From assembly GCF_035621455.1 (NCBI RefSeq), contig NZ_CP141822.1, positions 1 to 64,000 of the forward strand: a stretch of DNA of 64,000 nt, given 5' to 3'. The notes under the pieces are model-generated. The model made no database searches and was not told the origin of the DNA. It saw nothing but the letters and a program-made list of their open reading frames with translations. This DNA is from Vibrio natriegens NBRC 15636 = ATCC 14048 = DSM 759 (GTDB lineage: Bacteria > Pseudomonadota > Gammaproteobacteria > Enterobacterales > Vibrionaceae). Numbering within the stretch: the stretch's first letter is position 1; every line of letters begins with the position of its first letter. Shown piece by piece: positions 24,100 through 37,378 of this stretch. The position numbers and the translations under genes are program-made.

Positions 24100-24627
24100 G
24101 TGGCAAAAGCATTGTTCTTATACTCTTCTCGTGAAGGGCAAACAAAAAAAATCTTCAACTATATAGATGAGAAGCTAACGGACTTCGATTGTGATTTAGT
24201 GGATCTACATAATGTAGACACTATTGATTTCGAACCCTATGACAAAGTGCTGGTTGGGGCTTCTATTCGCTATGGGCATTTGAATAAGAAGTTGTACCAA
24301 TTTATTGAACGCCACCTTACTCAACTGGAAAAGCATAAAGTCGCTTTCTTCTGTGTGAACCTAACGGCACGTAAAGAAGACCAAGGTAAAGATACGCCAG
24401 AAGGCAGTGCGTATATTCGTAAGTTCTTGATGAAATCACCTTGGAAACCAGAGTTAATAGGCGTGTTTGCTGGCGCCCTTTATTATCCGCGCTACGGGTG
24501 GTTCGACAAAATGATGATTAAGTTCATCATGTCGATGACGGGTGGAGAAACGGATACAACGAAAGAGGTGGAATACACCAACTGGGAAAAAGTGACTCTT
24601 TTCACGGATAAATTCAAAGAACTGTAG
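24100..24627 (+). CDS. hemG: Menaquinone-dependent protoporphyrinogen IX dehydrogenase
   Basis: HemG is an FMN flavodoxin-fold enzyme that oxidises protoporphyrinogen IX to protoporphyrin IX in haem synthesis, passing electrons to quinones. The 175-residue protein starts with the FMN-binding loop LYSSREGQTKK. The GTG start has a good RBS (AAGGGG) 6 bases upstream. An hemG-rrn junction is also seen in E. coli (hemG-rrsA). Confidence 0.95.
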   Translation: MAKALFLYSSREGQTKKIFNYIDEKLTDFDCDLVDLHNVDTIDFEPYDKVLVGASIRYGHLNKKLYQFIERHLTQLEKHKVAFFCVNLTARKEDQGKDTPEGSAYIRKFLMKSPWKPELIGVFAGALYYPRYGWFDKMMIKFIMSMTGGETDTTKEVEYTNWEKVTLFTDKFKEL

Positions 24628-25078
24628 AAATAACGTGCTCTTTTAAGTGTTTTTGATGCTATTTCATTCGAATGATAGAAAATTCAAAAAAAACCTCAAA
24701 AAGGGCTTGCCAATGTGATCGCAATCTCTATAATGCCACCTCGCTGACACGGCAACGCTTCGAAAGAAACGAGCCAGGGTTAGCAAGCCAAATTAGCCAA
24801 GCGGAAACGCTTGAAAAAAGTTTGAAAAAAGTGATTGACACTAAACTTTAACTCGCTAAAATGGCCGTCCGATTTGAGCGAAGCTCAATAGGAAAGCTCT
24901 TTAACAATATAGACCTATCAATCTGTGTGGGCACTCGTTGATGATAATCCAATTAGAAACTTCGGTTTCAAATTAGGTTTCAATGATACGAAGTGACCAT
25001 TGAATCTTCGGATTCAGCACAGTCAATTCAAACATTACTTTATGTAATGTTCAGTATTCATTGAGCCGACAAAATCTT
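24628..25078 (+). promoter_or_regulatory. rRNA operon promoter and leader region
   Basis: Two sigma-70 promoters are visible. P1 has TTGCCA (24707-24712) and TATAAT (24729-24734), 16 bases apart, and P2 has TTGACA (24835-24840) and TAAAAT (24857-24862), 16 bases apart. Both have GC-rich discriminators (GCCACCTCGC and GGCCGTCC), as expected for stringent control. P1 is preceded by an A-rich UP-like element (about 24670-24700). A boxA antitermination site, GCTCTTTAACA, lies at 24896-24906. The segment 24916-24936 pairs with 26651-26671 over 21 bp (one G-U), forming the RNase III stem around 16S rRNA. Confidence 0.88.
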
Positions 25079-26631
<1,553 letters not shown>

Positions 26632-26722
26632 TACGATGATTATTCACGATGAGTGTCCACACAGATTGATACGGTTTATGAAGTTTAAGAGATAGAACAT
26701 CCCCCAAGATGTTCAACTTAGT

Positions 26723-26798
26723 GTCCCGTTCGTCTAGAGGCCTAGGACACCGCCCTTTCACGGCGGTAACAGGGGTTCGACTCCCCTACGGGATACCA
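26723..26798 (+). tRNA. tRNA-Glu (UUC)
   Basis: A 76-nt cloverleaf with anticodon TTC (CCTTTCACG loop), a GGTTCGACT T-loop and an encoded CCA end. The acceptor stem has a G-T pair at its tip. It is the first tRNA in the 16S-23S spacer. Confidence 0.97.
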
Positions 26799-26800
26799 TT

Positions 26801-26876
26801 GGGTCGTTAGCTCAGTTGGTAGAGCAGTTGACTTTTAATCAATTGGTCGCAGGTTCGAATCCTGCACGACCCACCA
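26801..26876 (+). tRNA. tRNA-Lys (UUU)
   Basis: A 76-nt cloverleaf beginning GGGTCGTTAGC with anticodon TTT (GACTTTTAATC) and an encoded CCA. It starts 2 bases after tRNA-Glu. A tRNA-Lys in the rRNA spacer is characteristic of Vibrio. Confidence 0.97.
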
Positions 26877-26906
26877 TTCTTCGCCACGAAGAATTAAAAC
26901 TTATGT

Positions 26907-26982
26907 GGGCGATTAGCTCAGTTGGGAGAGCACCTGCCTTACAAGCAGGGGGTCACTGGTTCGAGCCCGGTATCGCCCACCA
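26907..26982 (+). tRNA. tRNA-Val (UAC)
   Basis: A 76-nt cloverleaf beginning GGGCGATTAGC with anticodon TAC (CCTTACAAG) and an encoded CCA. It is the third spacer tRNA, 30 bases after tRNA-Lys. Confidence 0.97.
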
Positions 26983-27095
26983 TTCTCTAAGCATTTTTGG
27001 AATAAAACGTCCAAACCAGAGCAAGCAATTGACACTGGTTGGCATTTTTGACTCTGAAAGTCTTTAGAAAATGTACTTCCTCGTGAAGAAACATA

Positions 27096-27106
27096 GCTCT
27101 TTAACA
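27096..27106 (+). promoter_or_regulatory. Spacer boxA antitermination site
   Basis: GCTCTTTAACA matches the boxA copy in the rRNA leader (24896-24906) and lies between tRNA-Val and 23S rRNA, the usual place for the second boxA. Confidence 0.85.
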
Positions 27107-27301
27107 ATTTGGAAAGCTGACAAAATAATCTTTAAGATTATTTGTAAAGTTCTCAAAGTATTCTTAATTGAATACAACTAAAAACACATTCAAGTGTTCT
27201 TGGAATTTGAGTCCGGCAAAATCGAATGTCTCTCGCTCATTCAAATAATGAGAGACAACTTTGGTTGTTTAACTTCAATTCGAAACTCCTTCGGGTTGTA
27301 T

Positions 27302-30192
<2,891 letters not shown>

Positions 30193-30282
30193 ACAACACC
30201 CAAGGGGTTTTGATGGACTCAATGTAAGAACGTTGAATGTGTAATAACGAGAATTAAAAACAGCTTTCCGAATTAAAGAATT

Positions 30283-30402
30283 TGCTTGGCGACCATAGCG
30301 TTTTGGACCCACCTGACTTCCATTCCGAACTCAGAAGTGAAACGAAATAGCGCCGATGGTAGTGTGGGGTTTCCCCATGTGAGAGTAGGACATCGCCAGG
30401 CT
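30283..30402 (+). rRNA. rrf: 5S ribosomal RNA
   Basis: About 120 nt starting TGCTTGGCGACCATAGCG and ending CGCCAGGCT, with the conserved CCGAACTCAGAAGTGAAAC segment. The last gene of the operon; no distal tRNA follows. Confidence 0.96.
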
Positions 30403-30412
30403 TTAAATTTGC

Positions 30413-30444
30413 AAAAAAGCCCGCTAGAAATAGCGGGCTTTTTT
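30413..30444 (+). terminator. rRNA operon terminator
   Basis: AAGCCCGCTA and TAGCGGGCTT form a strong stem around GAAA, followed by a T-run. It lies 11 bases after 5S rRNA. Confidence 0.93.
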
Positions 30445-30564
30445 GTTATTTACGCTTTCCAAAATATGCTTCATAAGATTAATAAAACTTAATCTACGCA
30501 CAACCACCCCTTAATTATCAATCACGTATCCTCTCTCTAGAATCAAAAAGTAAGAGGATACAAC

Positions 30565-32052
30565 GTGAACATTTTAGGATATTTACAGAAAATCGGTAAA
30601 GCACTCATGGTACCGATCGCTGTGCTACCAGCCGGCGGTTTAATGCTTGGCCTTGGTTATGCCTTGGACCCATCTGGCTGGGGAGCGAATAGCCCATTAG
30701 CTACGATACTGGTGTATGGTGGTAAAGGTATTATGGATAACCAAGCTTGGTTATTCGCCGTTGGTGTGGCTTATGGATTGGCGAAAGACAATAACGGTGC
30801 CGCTGCTTTATCTGGATTACTCGGTCTATTAATTGTTGAAATGATTGTTGGTAATACGGCAGTAATTTCACAGATCACCGGAGTTCCTGTTGCTGATATG
30901 AGCTCTTCAGAGGTTATCGCATCTGGAGCCGCTGTAAGTGCATTTACAGGGATCATGATGGGGATAGTGGCTGCCACTCTTTACAACCGTTTCCACACTA
31001 TCAAATTGCCGGCGGCATTAGGCTTCTTTGGCGGTAAACGCTTTGTACCTATTGTGACTTCACTGGCTTCGATTCTCATCAGTATTGTTATGGTTTACGT
31101 GTGGCCTGCAGTTTATGGTTCACTGGTTAACTTTGGTATCTCAATTTCTGAAATGGGTGCGGCGGGCGCTGGTATCTACGGTTTCTTCAACCGACTGTTA
31201 ATTCCAATCGGTCTGCACCATGCACTCAACCAAGTGTTCATCTTTGACCTTGTTGGTATTAACGATATTTCTAAATTCTGGTCTGGTACTGGTGAGTTGG
31301 GTGTTACGGGTATGTACCAAGGTGGCTTCTTCCCATTTATGGGTTATGGTCTACCAGCCGCATGTCTAGCGATGTACCACTGTGCGAAGCCAGAAAATAA
31401 GAAAAGAGTCGGCGGCATTCTTGGTGCATCAGCGTTGACGGCAATTTTGACAGGTGTTACTGAACCGATTGAATTTGCGTTTATGTTTGTGGCTCCTGCT
31501 CTTTATGTTGTGCACGCTTTATTGGCAGCTCTTTCTCTCTATATTGCAGCAAGCATGCAGTGGTTCGCGGGTTTCACATTTAGCGGCGGGTTAATTGACT
31601 TCATCTTGTCTTATAACTTACCTCTAGCGATCAAGCCTTATATGCTTATCGTACAAGGTATTTGCTTTGCATTTATTTACTATGCGGTATTCCGATTTGC
31701 GATTATTAAGTTCGATTTGAAAACGCCAGGTCGTGAAGAAGTGGAGGCAGTAGTAAAGAATGAGACTTCTACTAATACGAGAGCAGCTCAGTATCTGAAA
31801 GCGCTGGGTGGCCATAGTAATCTTGCTTCTATCGACTCATGCATTACGCGTTTGCGTTTAACTTTGAATGATACCACTATTGTTGACGAACGAACTCTCA
31901 AAGCCATTGGCGCTATGGGAGTAGTAAAAATTGGCGTGAATAACCTACAAGTTATTGTTGGTACTGAAGCGGAACAAATCGCTCATGCGATGCAGCAAAT
32001 TCCAGAGACGCAAGATCTCTCGGATGTCGTCGTTCCTAGTTTATCTGTATAA
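30565..32052 (+). CDS. PTS IIBC permease, glucose/N-acetylglucosamine family
   Basis: This enzyme II takes up a sugar while phosphorylating it. The IIC domain (about residues 1-380) has around ten transmembrane segments, including LPAGGLMLGLGYAL, the conserved GLHHALNQ and the TGVTEPIEFAF signature. The IIB domain (about 400-485) carries the phosphorylated cysteine C426 in SCITRLRL. There is no IIA domain, so a separate IIA such as Crr must supply phosphate. The substrate is likely glucose, GlcNAc or a related sugar; sequence alone does not decide. GTG start with RBS AAGAGGA. Monocistronic, convergent with the sensor kinase gene. Confidence 0.9.
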   Translation: MNILGYLQKIGKALMVPIAVLPAGGLMLGLGYALDPSGWGANSPLATILVYGGKGIMDNQAWLFAVGVAYGLAKDNNGAAALSGLLGLLIVEMIVGNTAVISQITGVPVADMSSSEVIASGAAVSAFTGIMMGIVAATLYNRFHTIKLPAALGFFGGKRFVPIVTSLASILISIVMVYVWPAVYGSLVNFGISISEMGAAGAGIYGFFNRLLIPIGLHHALNQVFIFDLVGINDISKFWSGTGELGVTGMYQGGFFPFMGYGLPAACLAMYHCAKPENKKRVGGILGASALTAILTGVTEPIEFAFMFVAPALYVVHALLAALSLYIAASMQWFAGFTFSGGLIDFILSYNLPLAIKPYMLIVQGICFAFIYYAVFRFAIIKFDLKTPGREEVEAVVKNETSTNTRAAQYLKALGGHSNLASIDSCITRLRLTLNDTTIVDERTLKAIGAMGVVKIGVNNLQVIVGTEAEQIAHAMQQIPETQDLSDVVVPSLSV

Positions 32053-32071
32053 AATTATGTCTAATTAAGTT

Positions 32072-32100
32072 AAAAGCTGAGTATCTACTCAGCTTTTTTT
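32072..32100. terminator. Terminator between the PTS gene and the sensor kinase gene
   Basis: AAAGCTGAGTA and TACTCAGCTTT form a perfect stem around a 2-base centre, with seven T after it on the plus strand and A-rich sequence before it, so it can act in both directions. Confidence 0.88.
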
Positions 32101-32108
32101 GTATTTAT

Positions 32109-33395
32109 TTAACTCTCAAAATAGAGTCGAGCACGTAACCCTGGATTGTTGTCACGCAAAAACAGGTGCGCATTGTGCAAATTGGCCACGGCATCGACCA
32201 AAGACAACCCTAAACCATTACCTGATTCCGTGCGGCTCTGATCCGCACGATACATTGGGCGGCAAACATACATTTTGTCGTAATCAGAAATTCCGATGCC
32301 AGAGTCGGCGATAACAACACCAAAGCAGTCCGCAATCACTTCGATCTGTCCTCCGTTAGGTGTGTACTTAACGGCATTTTCTAATAGGTTAAACACCGCT
32401 CGAAAAAGCAGAGAACGATCGCCTGTGATAACACAGGGGGTATCTTGTCTAAACGTTATTCTCTGATTTTTTTCGTCGGCGATGGGAGAAATAAAATCAA
32501 GGGCATCTCGGGTGACTTTACCTAAATCGACACTATTATTGTCGATATTCACCTGGCCACTGTTGAGTTTTGCAATTTCAAGCATGCTATTGAATAGTGA
32601 CAAAATTAGCTCTAATTCATCATAACAAGCTGAAAAGCTCCTAACTAGGGATGGTGATAAATCGCTTTGAGCTAGAATGTCTTCTAAGCGAAGTTTCAAC
32701 CTAGCCATTGGTGTTCTCATGTCATGAGCAAGCCCAGTGGTCAGCGATTTGAGGCTAGACTCGTTTTTGGCCATTTGCTCAATCATGAAATTGAGATGAA
32801 TGGCTAAAATATCAAACTCATCATCCTGGCGAGAAACGGCAATCTTTACATTGGGCTCGCCACATAGGACGCGATTCATGGCGTGATTTACTTTTTCTAA
32901 TTTTTTGAGAATGAGCACCGTAAAAAATAGTGCAGAAATGATCATGACTGCAGTAGGAAAAATGATGCCAGAGAAAACCATTGGGGTAAGTGACTTCCTG
33001 TACTCTTCTAAGGCTCTTTTATCTACTCCTATCTCTAATTGGAGGTTATTTCCTACCAGAATATTATGTTTGTTTGCTTGCAGGTCGATAGGGTAATAAT
33101 GCTGAAGATGGTCTGATTCGTTAGCTTCGATCAGTCTGTAGTAGAAAGGTGTCTCCGTTGCGCGTTTGGTTCTTAACAGTTGCTCGACATCCTCTTGGCT
33201 CTGGTTGGCTGCAAAGTTGAATTCCAGAATTTCTTCATTGAGTTGCCGTGTTAATTGCTTTTGGTGAAAGTTGTTAGAATCCCGATACAGTTGATGTATG
33301 ACGACGATATTGGTGATAGTGACAATTAAAAAAAGGCTCGCCAATGTTTTAAATACCGAAGAACGGGTTAAAGCATAGTCATCGACGAAGGACAT
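32109..33395 (-). CDS. Two-component sensor histidine kinase
   Basis: This 428-residue kinase has transmembrane helices at about 15-36 and 140-165, flanking a periplasmic sensor domain of about 100 residues. A HAMP region follows, then HisKA with the phospho-acceptor in GLAHDMRTPMARL. The ATPase domain has the N box LLENAVKYTPNGG, G1 box DSGIGI and G2 box GNGLGLSL. All catalytic motifs look intact. The signal is unknown. Its start overlaps the end of the response regulator gene by 17 bases, indicating translational coupling. Confidence 0.92.
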   Translation of the reverse strand: MSFVDDYALTRSSVFKTLASLFLIVTITNIVVIHQLYRDSNNFHQKQLTRQLNEEILEFNFAANQSQEDVEQLLRTKRATETPFYYRLIEANESDHLQHYYPIDLQANKHNILVGNNLQLEIGVDKRALEEYRKSLTPMVFSGIIFPTAVMIISALFFTVLILKKLEKVNHAMNRVLCGEPNVKIAVSRQDDEFDILAIHLNFMIEQMAKNESSLKSLTTGLAHDMRTPMARLKLRLEDILAQSDLSPSLVRSFSACYDELELILSLFNSMLEIAKLNSGQVNIDNNSVDLGKVTRDALDFISPIADEKNQRITFRQDTPCVITGDRSLLFRAVFNLLENAVKYTPNGGQIEVIADCFGVVIADSGIGISDYDKMYVCRPMYRADQSRTESGNGLGLSLVDAVANLHNAHLFLRDNNPGLRARLYFES

Positions 33396-34053
33396 AGCCG
33401 ACCCCTCTCACTGTGTGTAGTAGCTCTGTACATCCAGCCTCTTCCAGTTTACGGCGCAAGTTAGCGACGTGGACATCGATGACGTTAGTTTTGGGATCAA
33501 AATGATAACTCCAGATATTTTCGAACAGGCGCATGCGTGATACCACTTGCTCACTATGCTCAATAAAGTATTGAATAAGCTGAAACTCTTTGGGTTGGAG
33601 CACGATCTCCTGCTGATTACAGGTGACTTTGTGAGCTTTTAGGTCCACCTGCAAACAATGATAATTAAGCATGTGTTGATTTGATGTTGGCCGCTGAGTG
33701 CGATTGATGATGATATCGACTCGGGCAATTAACTCTGCAAGGGCAAATGGTTTTATTAGGTAGTCATCACTGCCAGCCTGCAAACCGTCCACTCGATCGT
33801 TTACGCTATCCATCGCGCTTAAAATCAGAACTGGAAGCTGTTCTTCCGCGGCTTTGATGGCGGCGAGTACTTTCATTCCGTCAAGATATGGTAGCATCCT
33901 ATCCAGGATGATGAGCTGGTATTCTGAGCTAAGAGCCATCATTAACCCTTTCTTGCCGTCCTCGGCTTGGTCAACGATATAACCGTGCTCGGTTAGGCCT
34001 TTACTTACGAATTCTCTGGTCGTTGCGTCATCTTCAATGATGAGTATTTTCAC
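33379..34053 (-). CDS. OmpR/PhoB-family response regulator
   Basis: This 224-residue regulator has a receiver domain (about 1-115) with phospho-acceptor D51 in LIILDRMLP and the conserved K in YLIKPFA. A winged-helix DNA-binding domain follows (about 128-222, with VIDVHVANLRRKLE). GTG start with RBS AGAGGAA. It is the first gene of the pair with the kinase gene. Its targets are unknown; the neighbouring PTS gene is a candidate only by position. Confidence 0.93.
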   Translation of the reverse strand: MKILIIEDDATTREFVSKGLTEHGYIVDQAEDGKKGLMMALSSEYQLIILDRMLPYLDGMKVLAAIKAAEEQLPVLILSAMDSVNDRVDGLQAGSDDYLIKPFALAELIARVDIIINRTQRPTSNQHMLNYHCLQVDLKAHKVTCNQQEIVLQPKEFQLIQYFIEHSEQVVSRMRLFENIWSYHFDPKTNVIDVHVANLRRKLEEAGCTELLHTVRGVGYVLRR

Positions 34054-34107
34054 GGGGATTCCTCTGTTTTGGCTGGTACTTTACTGATGAAGCAGAGAGA
34101 GGGAAAT

Positions 34108-34141
34108 ATGAAAAAGAAGGCTCGCGTGACTAATGCGAGCC
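34108..34141 (-). terminator. ilvY terminator
   Basis: GGCTCGC (34119-34125) and GCGAGCC (34135-34141) pair around a 9-base loop, and the minus strand continues with TTCTTTTT. It is downstream of ilvY. Another hairpin, GTCT..CTCAAC / GTTGAG..AGAC (34207-34232), lies between it and ilvY but lacks a T-run. Confidence 0.7.
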
Positions 34142-34264
34142 AACACGATTTAGGGGGATAAATCGTTAATATTTTGTCGGTTTGTATCTATAAATTGTCA
34201 TGGGGAGTCTACTCAACCTTCTGTTGAGCAGACCTTTTGGAAAGATTAAATATCGTTAATGTAT

Positions 34265-35155
34265 TTATTGAGCAATAAAGCTTCCTTCGGCTAACTCCCA
34301 CAACGCTTTGACTAATGAGTTTTCCAATTGCGATCGTTTGCAACACACACCGAGCTGGAATGGTTTGATTGGGGCAAACGAGAGACGCTGAATGCTATCT
34401 CGTACAGGGCTGTTATTAATCACCACATCTGGCGCGATTCCGACGCCACAACCTAACGCCACCATACTGACAATGGCTTCATGACCAGAAATTTGCGCGT
34501 AGATGTTGGGCTTAATTTTCATTTTTTTAAACCAAGCATTGGCTCTGTCTCTGGCGGTACCAGATTCAGGCACAATGAAAGGAATCTTATTCCAGTCGGG
34601 ATGTTCTTTGTGTAGCTCTTCAACCCAAGAACTGATGCCTATGGGGGCTATTACGGACAGTGGAATTTCAGTGATGGTGGTGAACTCCACTTTAGATGAA
34701 AGGTGCTCTGGCATAGCTGAAATGGCAATATCGGCCTCATCATTCATTATCTTATCGATGGCCTGAGCCGGGTCGCCCGTCAAAAGCTTGAATTCAATGT
34801 AAGGGTGCTTTAAGCGAAACGAGTTGAGCAGCTGAGGCAAGTGGCTGTAGCTGGCGGTCACGGAGCAGAACAATCGAACTTCACCTTTCAGAACATCGTC
34901 TTGCACATTTATTTGAGATTGGAATTGTGTCCAGTCGTGAACCATCTTCATCGCTACTGGCTGAAATTTCTCGCCAGCGGGCGTTAACTCCACACTCCGG
35001 TTGTCCCTGACAAAAAGCGGGTGGCCTATCTCTTCTTCTAATTTTTGAATCTGACGACTCAAAGCAGATGGACTCACGTGCATAGTGGCTGCTGTCTTAC
35101 TAAAATTCTTGCTGTCACAGATATCAAGGAACAGTCGGATGGTTTTTATATTCAT
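34265..35155 (-). CDS. ilvY: LysR-family activator IlvY
   Basis: IlvY activates ilvC when bound to its inducers acetolactate or acetohydroxybutyrate. The 296-residue protein (E. coli 297) has an N-terminal helix-turn-helix (MHVSPSALSRQIQKLEEEIG) and a substrate domain with SVTASYSHLP and GHEAIVSMVALGCGV, both close to E. coli IlvY. I chose the ATG at 35155, which gives the family N-terminus, over a codon 9 residues upstream. It is divergent from ilvC, the standard arrangement. Confidence 0.94.
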   Translation of the reverse strand: MNIKTIRLFLDICDSKNFSKTAATMHVSPSALSRQIQKLEEEIGHPLFVRDNRSVELTPAGEKFQPVAMKMVHDWTQFQSQINVQDDVLKGEVRLFCSVTASYSHLPQLLNSFRLKHPYIEFKLLTGDPAQAIDKIMNDEADIAISAMPEHLSSKVEFTTITEIPLSVIAPIGISSWVEELHKEHPDWNKIPFIVPESGTARDRANAWFKKMKIKPNIYAQISGHEAIVSMVALGCGVGIAPDVVINNSPVRDSIQRLSFAPIKPFQLGVCCKRSQLENSLVKALWELAEGSFIAQ

Positions 35156-35292
35156 GAAATTACCGTGTTGCACTTTTTGCAATTACTAATTGTGAATATA
35201 TCACTTTAAGCAATTAAATGTCTGTTCTAGTATGAACTCATTCGGTAAGACCAATACCGACCTCTACGGAAGAATCTTAAAGGAGCACCCTA
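35156..35292. promoter_or_regulatory. ilvY-ilvC divergent control region
   Basis: This 137-base spacer carries AT-rich dyads, including GCAATT..AATTGTG (about 35178-35193) and ATTG..CAAT arms spanning about 35187-35216. They fit the two tandem IlvY operators known in E. coli, from which IlvY activates ilvC and represses itself. The exact boundaries cannot be fixed by eye. ilvC has RBS AAAGGAG. Confidence 0.55.
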
Positions 35293-36777
35293 ATGGCTAA
35301 CTATTTCAATACTCTAAACTTGCGTGAGCAATTGGACCAACTAGGTCGTTGTCGTTTTATGGACCGCAGTGAGTTTGCTTCAGAAGCAGACTACCTAAAA
35401 GGTAAGAAGGTTGTCATCGTAGGTTGTGGTGCTCAAGGCCTGAACCAAGGTCTAAACATGCGTGATTCTGGTCTGGATGTGTCATATGCACTTCGTCAGG
35501 CTGCAATCGACGAGCAACGTCAGTCATTTAAAAATGCAAAAGACAACGGTTTTGAAGTAGGCAGCTATGAGACTCTAATTCCTCAGGCTGATCTTGTTGT
35601 TAACCTGACTCCAGACAAGCAGCACTCTAACGTTGTTGAAACAGTAATGCCTCTAATGAAAGAAGGCGCGGCGCTAGGTTACTCACACGGCTTCAACGTT
35701 GTTGAAGAAGGTATGCAAATCCGTAAAGACCTAACGGTTGTAATGGTTGCACCTAAGTGTCCTGGTACTGAGGTTCGTGAAGAATACAAACGCGGTTTCG
35801 GTGTTCCAACTCTAATTGCGGTTCACCCAGAGAATGACCCTAAAGGCGATGGTATGGAAATCGCGAAAGCATGGGCAGCAGCAACTGGCGGTCACCGCGC
35901 AGGTTGTCTAGAGTCATCTTTCGTTGCAGAAGTAAAATCTGACCTAATGGGTGAGCAAACTATCCTATGTGGCATGCTTCAAGCTGGTTCTATCGTATGT
36001 TACGAGAAGATGGTTGCGGAAGGTATCGATCCAGGTTACGCAGGTAAACTACTTCAGTACGGTTGGGAAACAGTAACAGAAGCACTGAAATTCGGTGGCA
36101 TCACGCACATGATGGACCGTCTGTCTAACCCAGCTAAGATCAAAGCGTTTGAGCTTTCTGAAGAGCTAAAAGATCTAATGCGTCCACTTTACAACAAGCA
36201 CATGGATGACATCATTTCTGGTCACTTCTCTAGCACTATGATGGCTGACTGGGCGAACGACGACGTGAACCTATTAGGCTGGCGTGAAGAGACTGGTCAA
36301 ACAGCATTTGAAAACTACCCAGAAACTGACGTTGAAATCTCTGAGCAAGAGTACTTCGATAACGGTATTCTAATGATTGCGATGGTTCGCGCAGGGGTTG
36401 AGCTAGCGTTTGAAGCAATGACTGCATCAGGCATCATCGATGAGTCAGCGTACTACGAGTCACTACACGAACTACCGCTAATCGCAAACACAATTGCACG
36501 TAAGCGCCTATACGAGATGAACGTAGTAATCTCTGACACTGCAGAATACGGTAACTACCTATTCGCAAATGTAGCAACGCCGCTACTACGTGAGAAATTC
36601 ATGCCTTCAGTAGGTACTGATGTTATCGGTAAAGGCCTAGGTGAGACTTCAAACCAAGTTGATAACGCAACACTTATCGCGGTTAACGAGAAGCTTCGCA
36701 ACCACCCAGTTGAGTACATTGGTGAAGAGCTGCGTGGTTACATGACTGATATGAAGCGCATCGCTGTTGGTGGTTAA
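35293..36777 (+). CDS. ilvC: Ketol-acid reductoisomerase (NADP+)
   Basis: IlvC catalyses the second common step of branched-chain amino-acid synthesis, isomerising and reducing 2-acetolactate or 2-aceto-2-hydroxybutyrate. At 494 residues it is the long class II form (E. coli 491), with a duplicated knotted C-terminal domain. The Rossmann fold starts with [17 protein letters not shown] near residue 45. Metal-binding acidic segments ([15 protein letters not shown]) follow. Monocistronic, with its own terminator. Confidence 0.98.
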   Translation: MANYFNTLNLREQLDQLGRCRFMDRSEFASEADYLKGKKVVIVGCGAQGLNQGLNMRDSGLDVSYALRQAAIDEQRQSFKNAKDNGFEVGSYETLIPQADLVVNLTPDKQHSNVVETVMPLMKEGAALGYSHGFNVVEEGMQIRKDLTVVMVAPKCPGTEVREEYKRGFGVPTLIAVHPENDPKGDGMEIAKAWAAATGGHRAGCLESSFVAEVKSDLMGEQTILCGMLQAGSIVCYEKMVAEGIDPGYAGKLLQYGWETVTEALKFGGITHMMDRLSNPAKIKAFELSEELKDLMRPLYNKHMDDIISGHFSSTMMADWANDDVNLLGWREETGQTAFENYPETDVEISEQEYFDNGILMIAMVRAGVELAFEAMTASGIIDESAYYESLHELPLIANTIARKRLYEMNVVISDTAEYGNYLFANVATPLLREKFMPSVGTDVIGKGLGETSNQVDNATLIAVNEKLRNHPVEYIGEELRGYMTDMKRIAVGG

Positions 36778-36865
36778 TACTGTATAAGTTACCTATTATA
36801 AAGTAACGCAGTAAAAGAACTCCAGGCAGACTGGGGTCAATAAATACAAAACACAACATCTAATC

Positions 36866-36900
36866 AAAAGGCTTGGTCGCCGTTGACCAAGCCTTTTTTA
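36866..36900 (+). terminator. ilvC terminator
   Basis: AAAGGCTTGGTC and GACCAAGCCTTT form a 12-bp stem with a 6-base loop and a T-run. Confidence 0.92.
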
Positions 36901-36925
36901 TTTATGGCTCGTTTGGTTGGAGTAC

Positions 36926-36956
36926 AAAAAAGGCTGACACCTGAGTGTCAGCCTTT
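36926..36956 (-). terminator. ubiK terminator
   Basis: AAAGGCTGACAC and GTGTCAGCCTTT pair around CTGA. The minus strand continues with a T-run. It lies just past the ubiK stop. Confidence 0.88.
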
Positions 36957-36978
36957 GAATCTTATCGGAAGATGATGC

Positions 36979-37230
36979 TTATTTGTCTGCTAGCTTAGCT
37001 TCAAGCTCGGCCAGTTTCGCTTCCATCTCAGTTAGCTTCTGACGAGTACGAAGCAGAACCTGAGTCTGAACATCAAACTCTTCACGGCTAACAACATCAA
37101 GCTTGTTCAGCTGACCTTGAATCACTTGGCGAACTTTCTGATCAACATCTGCACCTAGCTCTTTCACTGGTGCTGGCATAGAGTCATGAATCTGCTTAGC
37201 GATTTGCTCTAGTTTCTTTGGATCAAACAT
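36979..37230 (-). CDS. ubiK: Ubiquinone biosynthesis accessory factor UbiK
   Basis: UbiK (formerly YqiC, BMFP domain) assists aerobic ubiquinone synthesis with UbiJ and can fuse membranes in vitro. The 83-residue protein begins [19 protein letters not shown], and the [16 protein letters not shown] segment is nearly identical to E. coli. A coiled coil fills the C-terminal half. RBS AAGGAG. Monocistronic. Confidence 0.93.
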   Translation of the reverse strand: MFDPKKLEQIAKQIHDSMPAPVKELGADVDQKVRQVIQGQLNKLDVVSREEFDVQTQVLLRTRQKLTEMEAKLAELEAKLADK

Positions 37231-37337
37231 AGTGGTTAAAACTCCTTTTGATTTGTGCTCATTTTAAGTAATTGATACGGGAAAGTCGCTAGTTGGAATG
37301 CAAAAAATCGAGATAGGTACGGCAAACGCAAGCCAAT

Positions 37338-37364
37338 AAAAAAGGCCACCGAAGTGACCTTTTT
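37338..37364 (-). terminator. vexB terminator
   Basis: On the minus strand, AAGGTCAC and GTGGCCTT pair around a TTCG tetraloop with a T-run. One pair is a G-U wobble, so the hairpin is better on this strand. It lies just after vexB. Confidence 0.85.
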
Positions 37365-37378
37365 AGCTTGGCAGGGAA

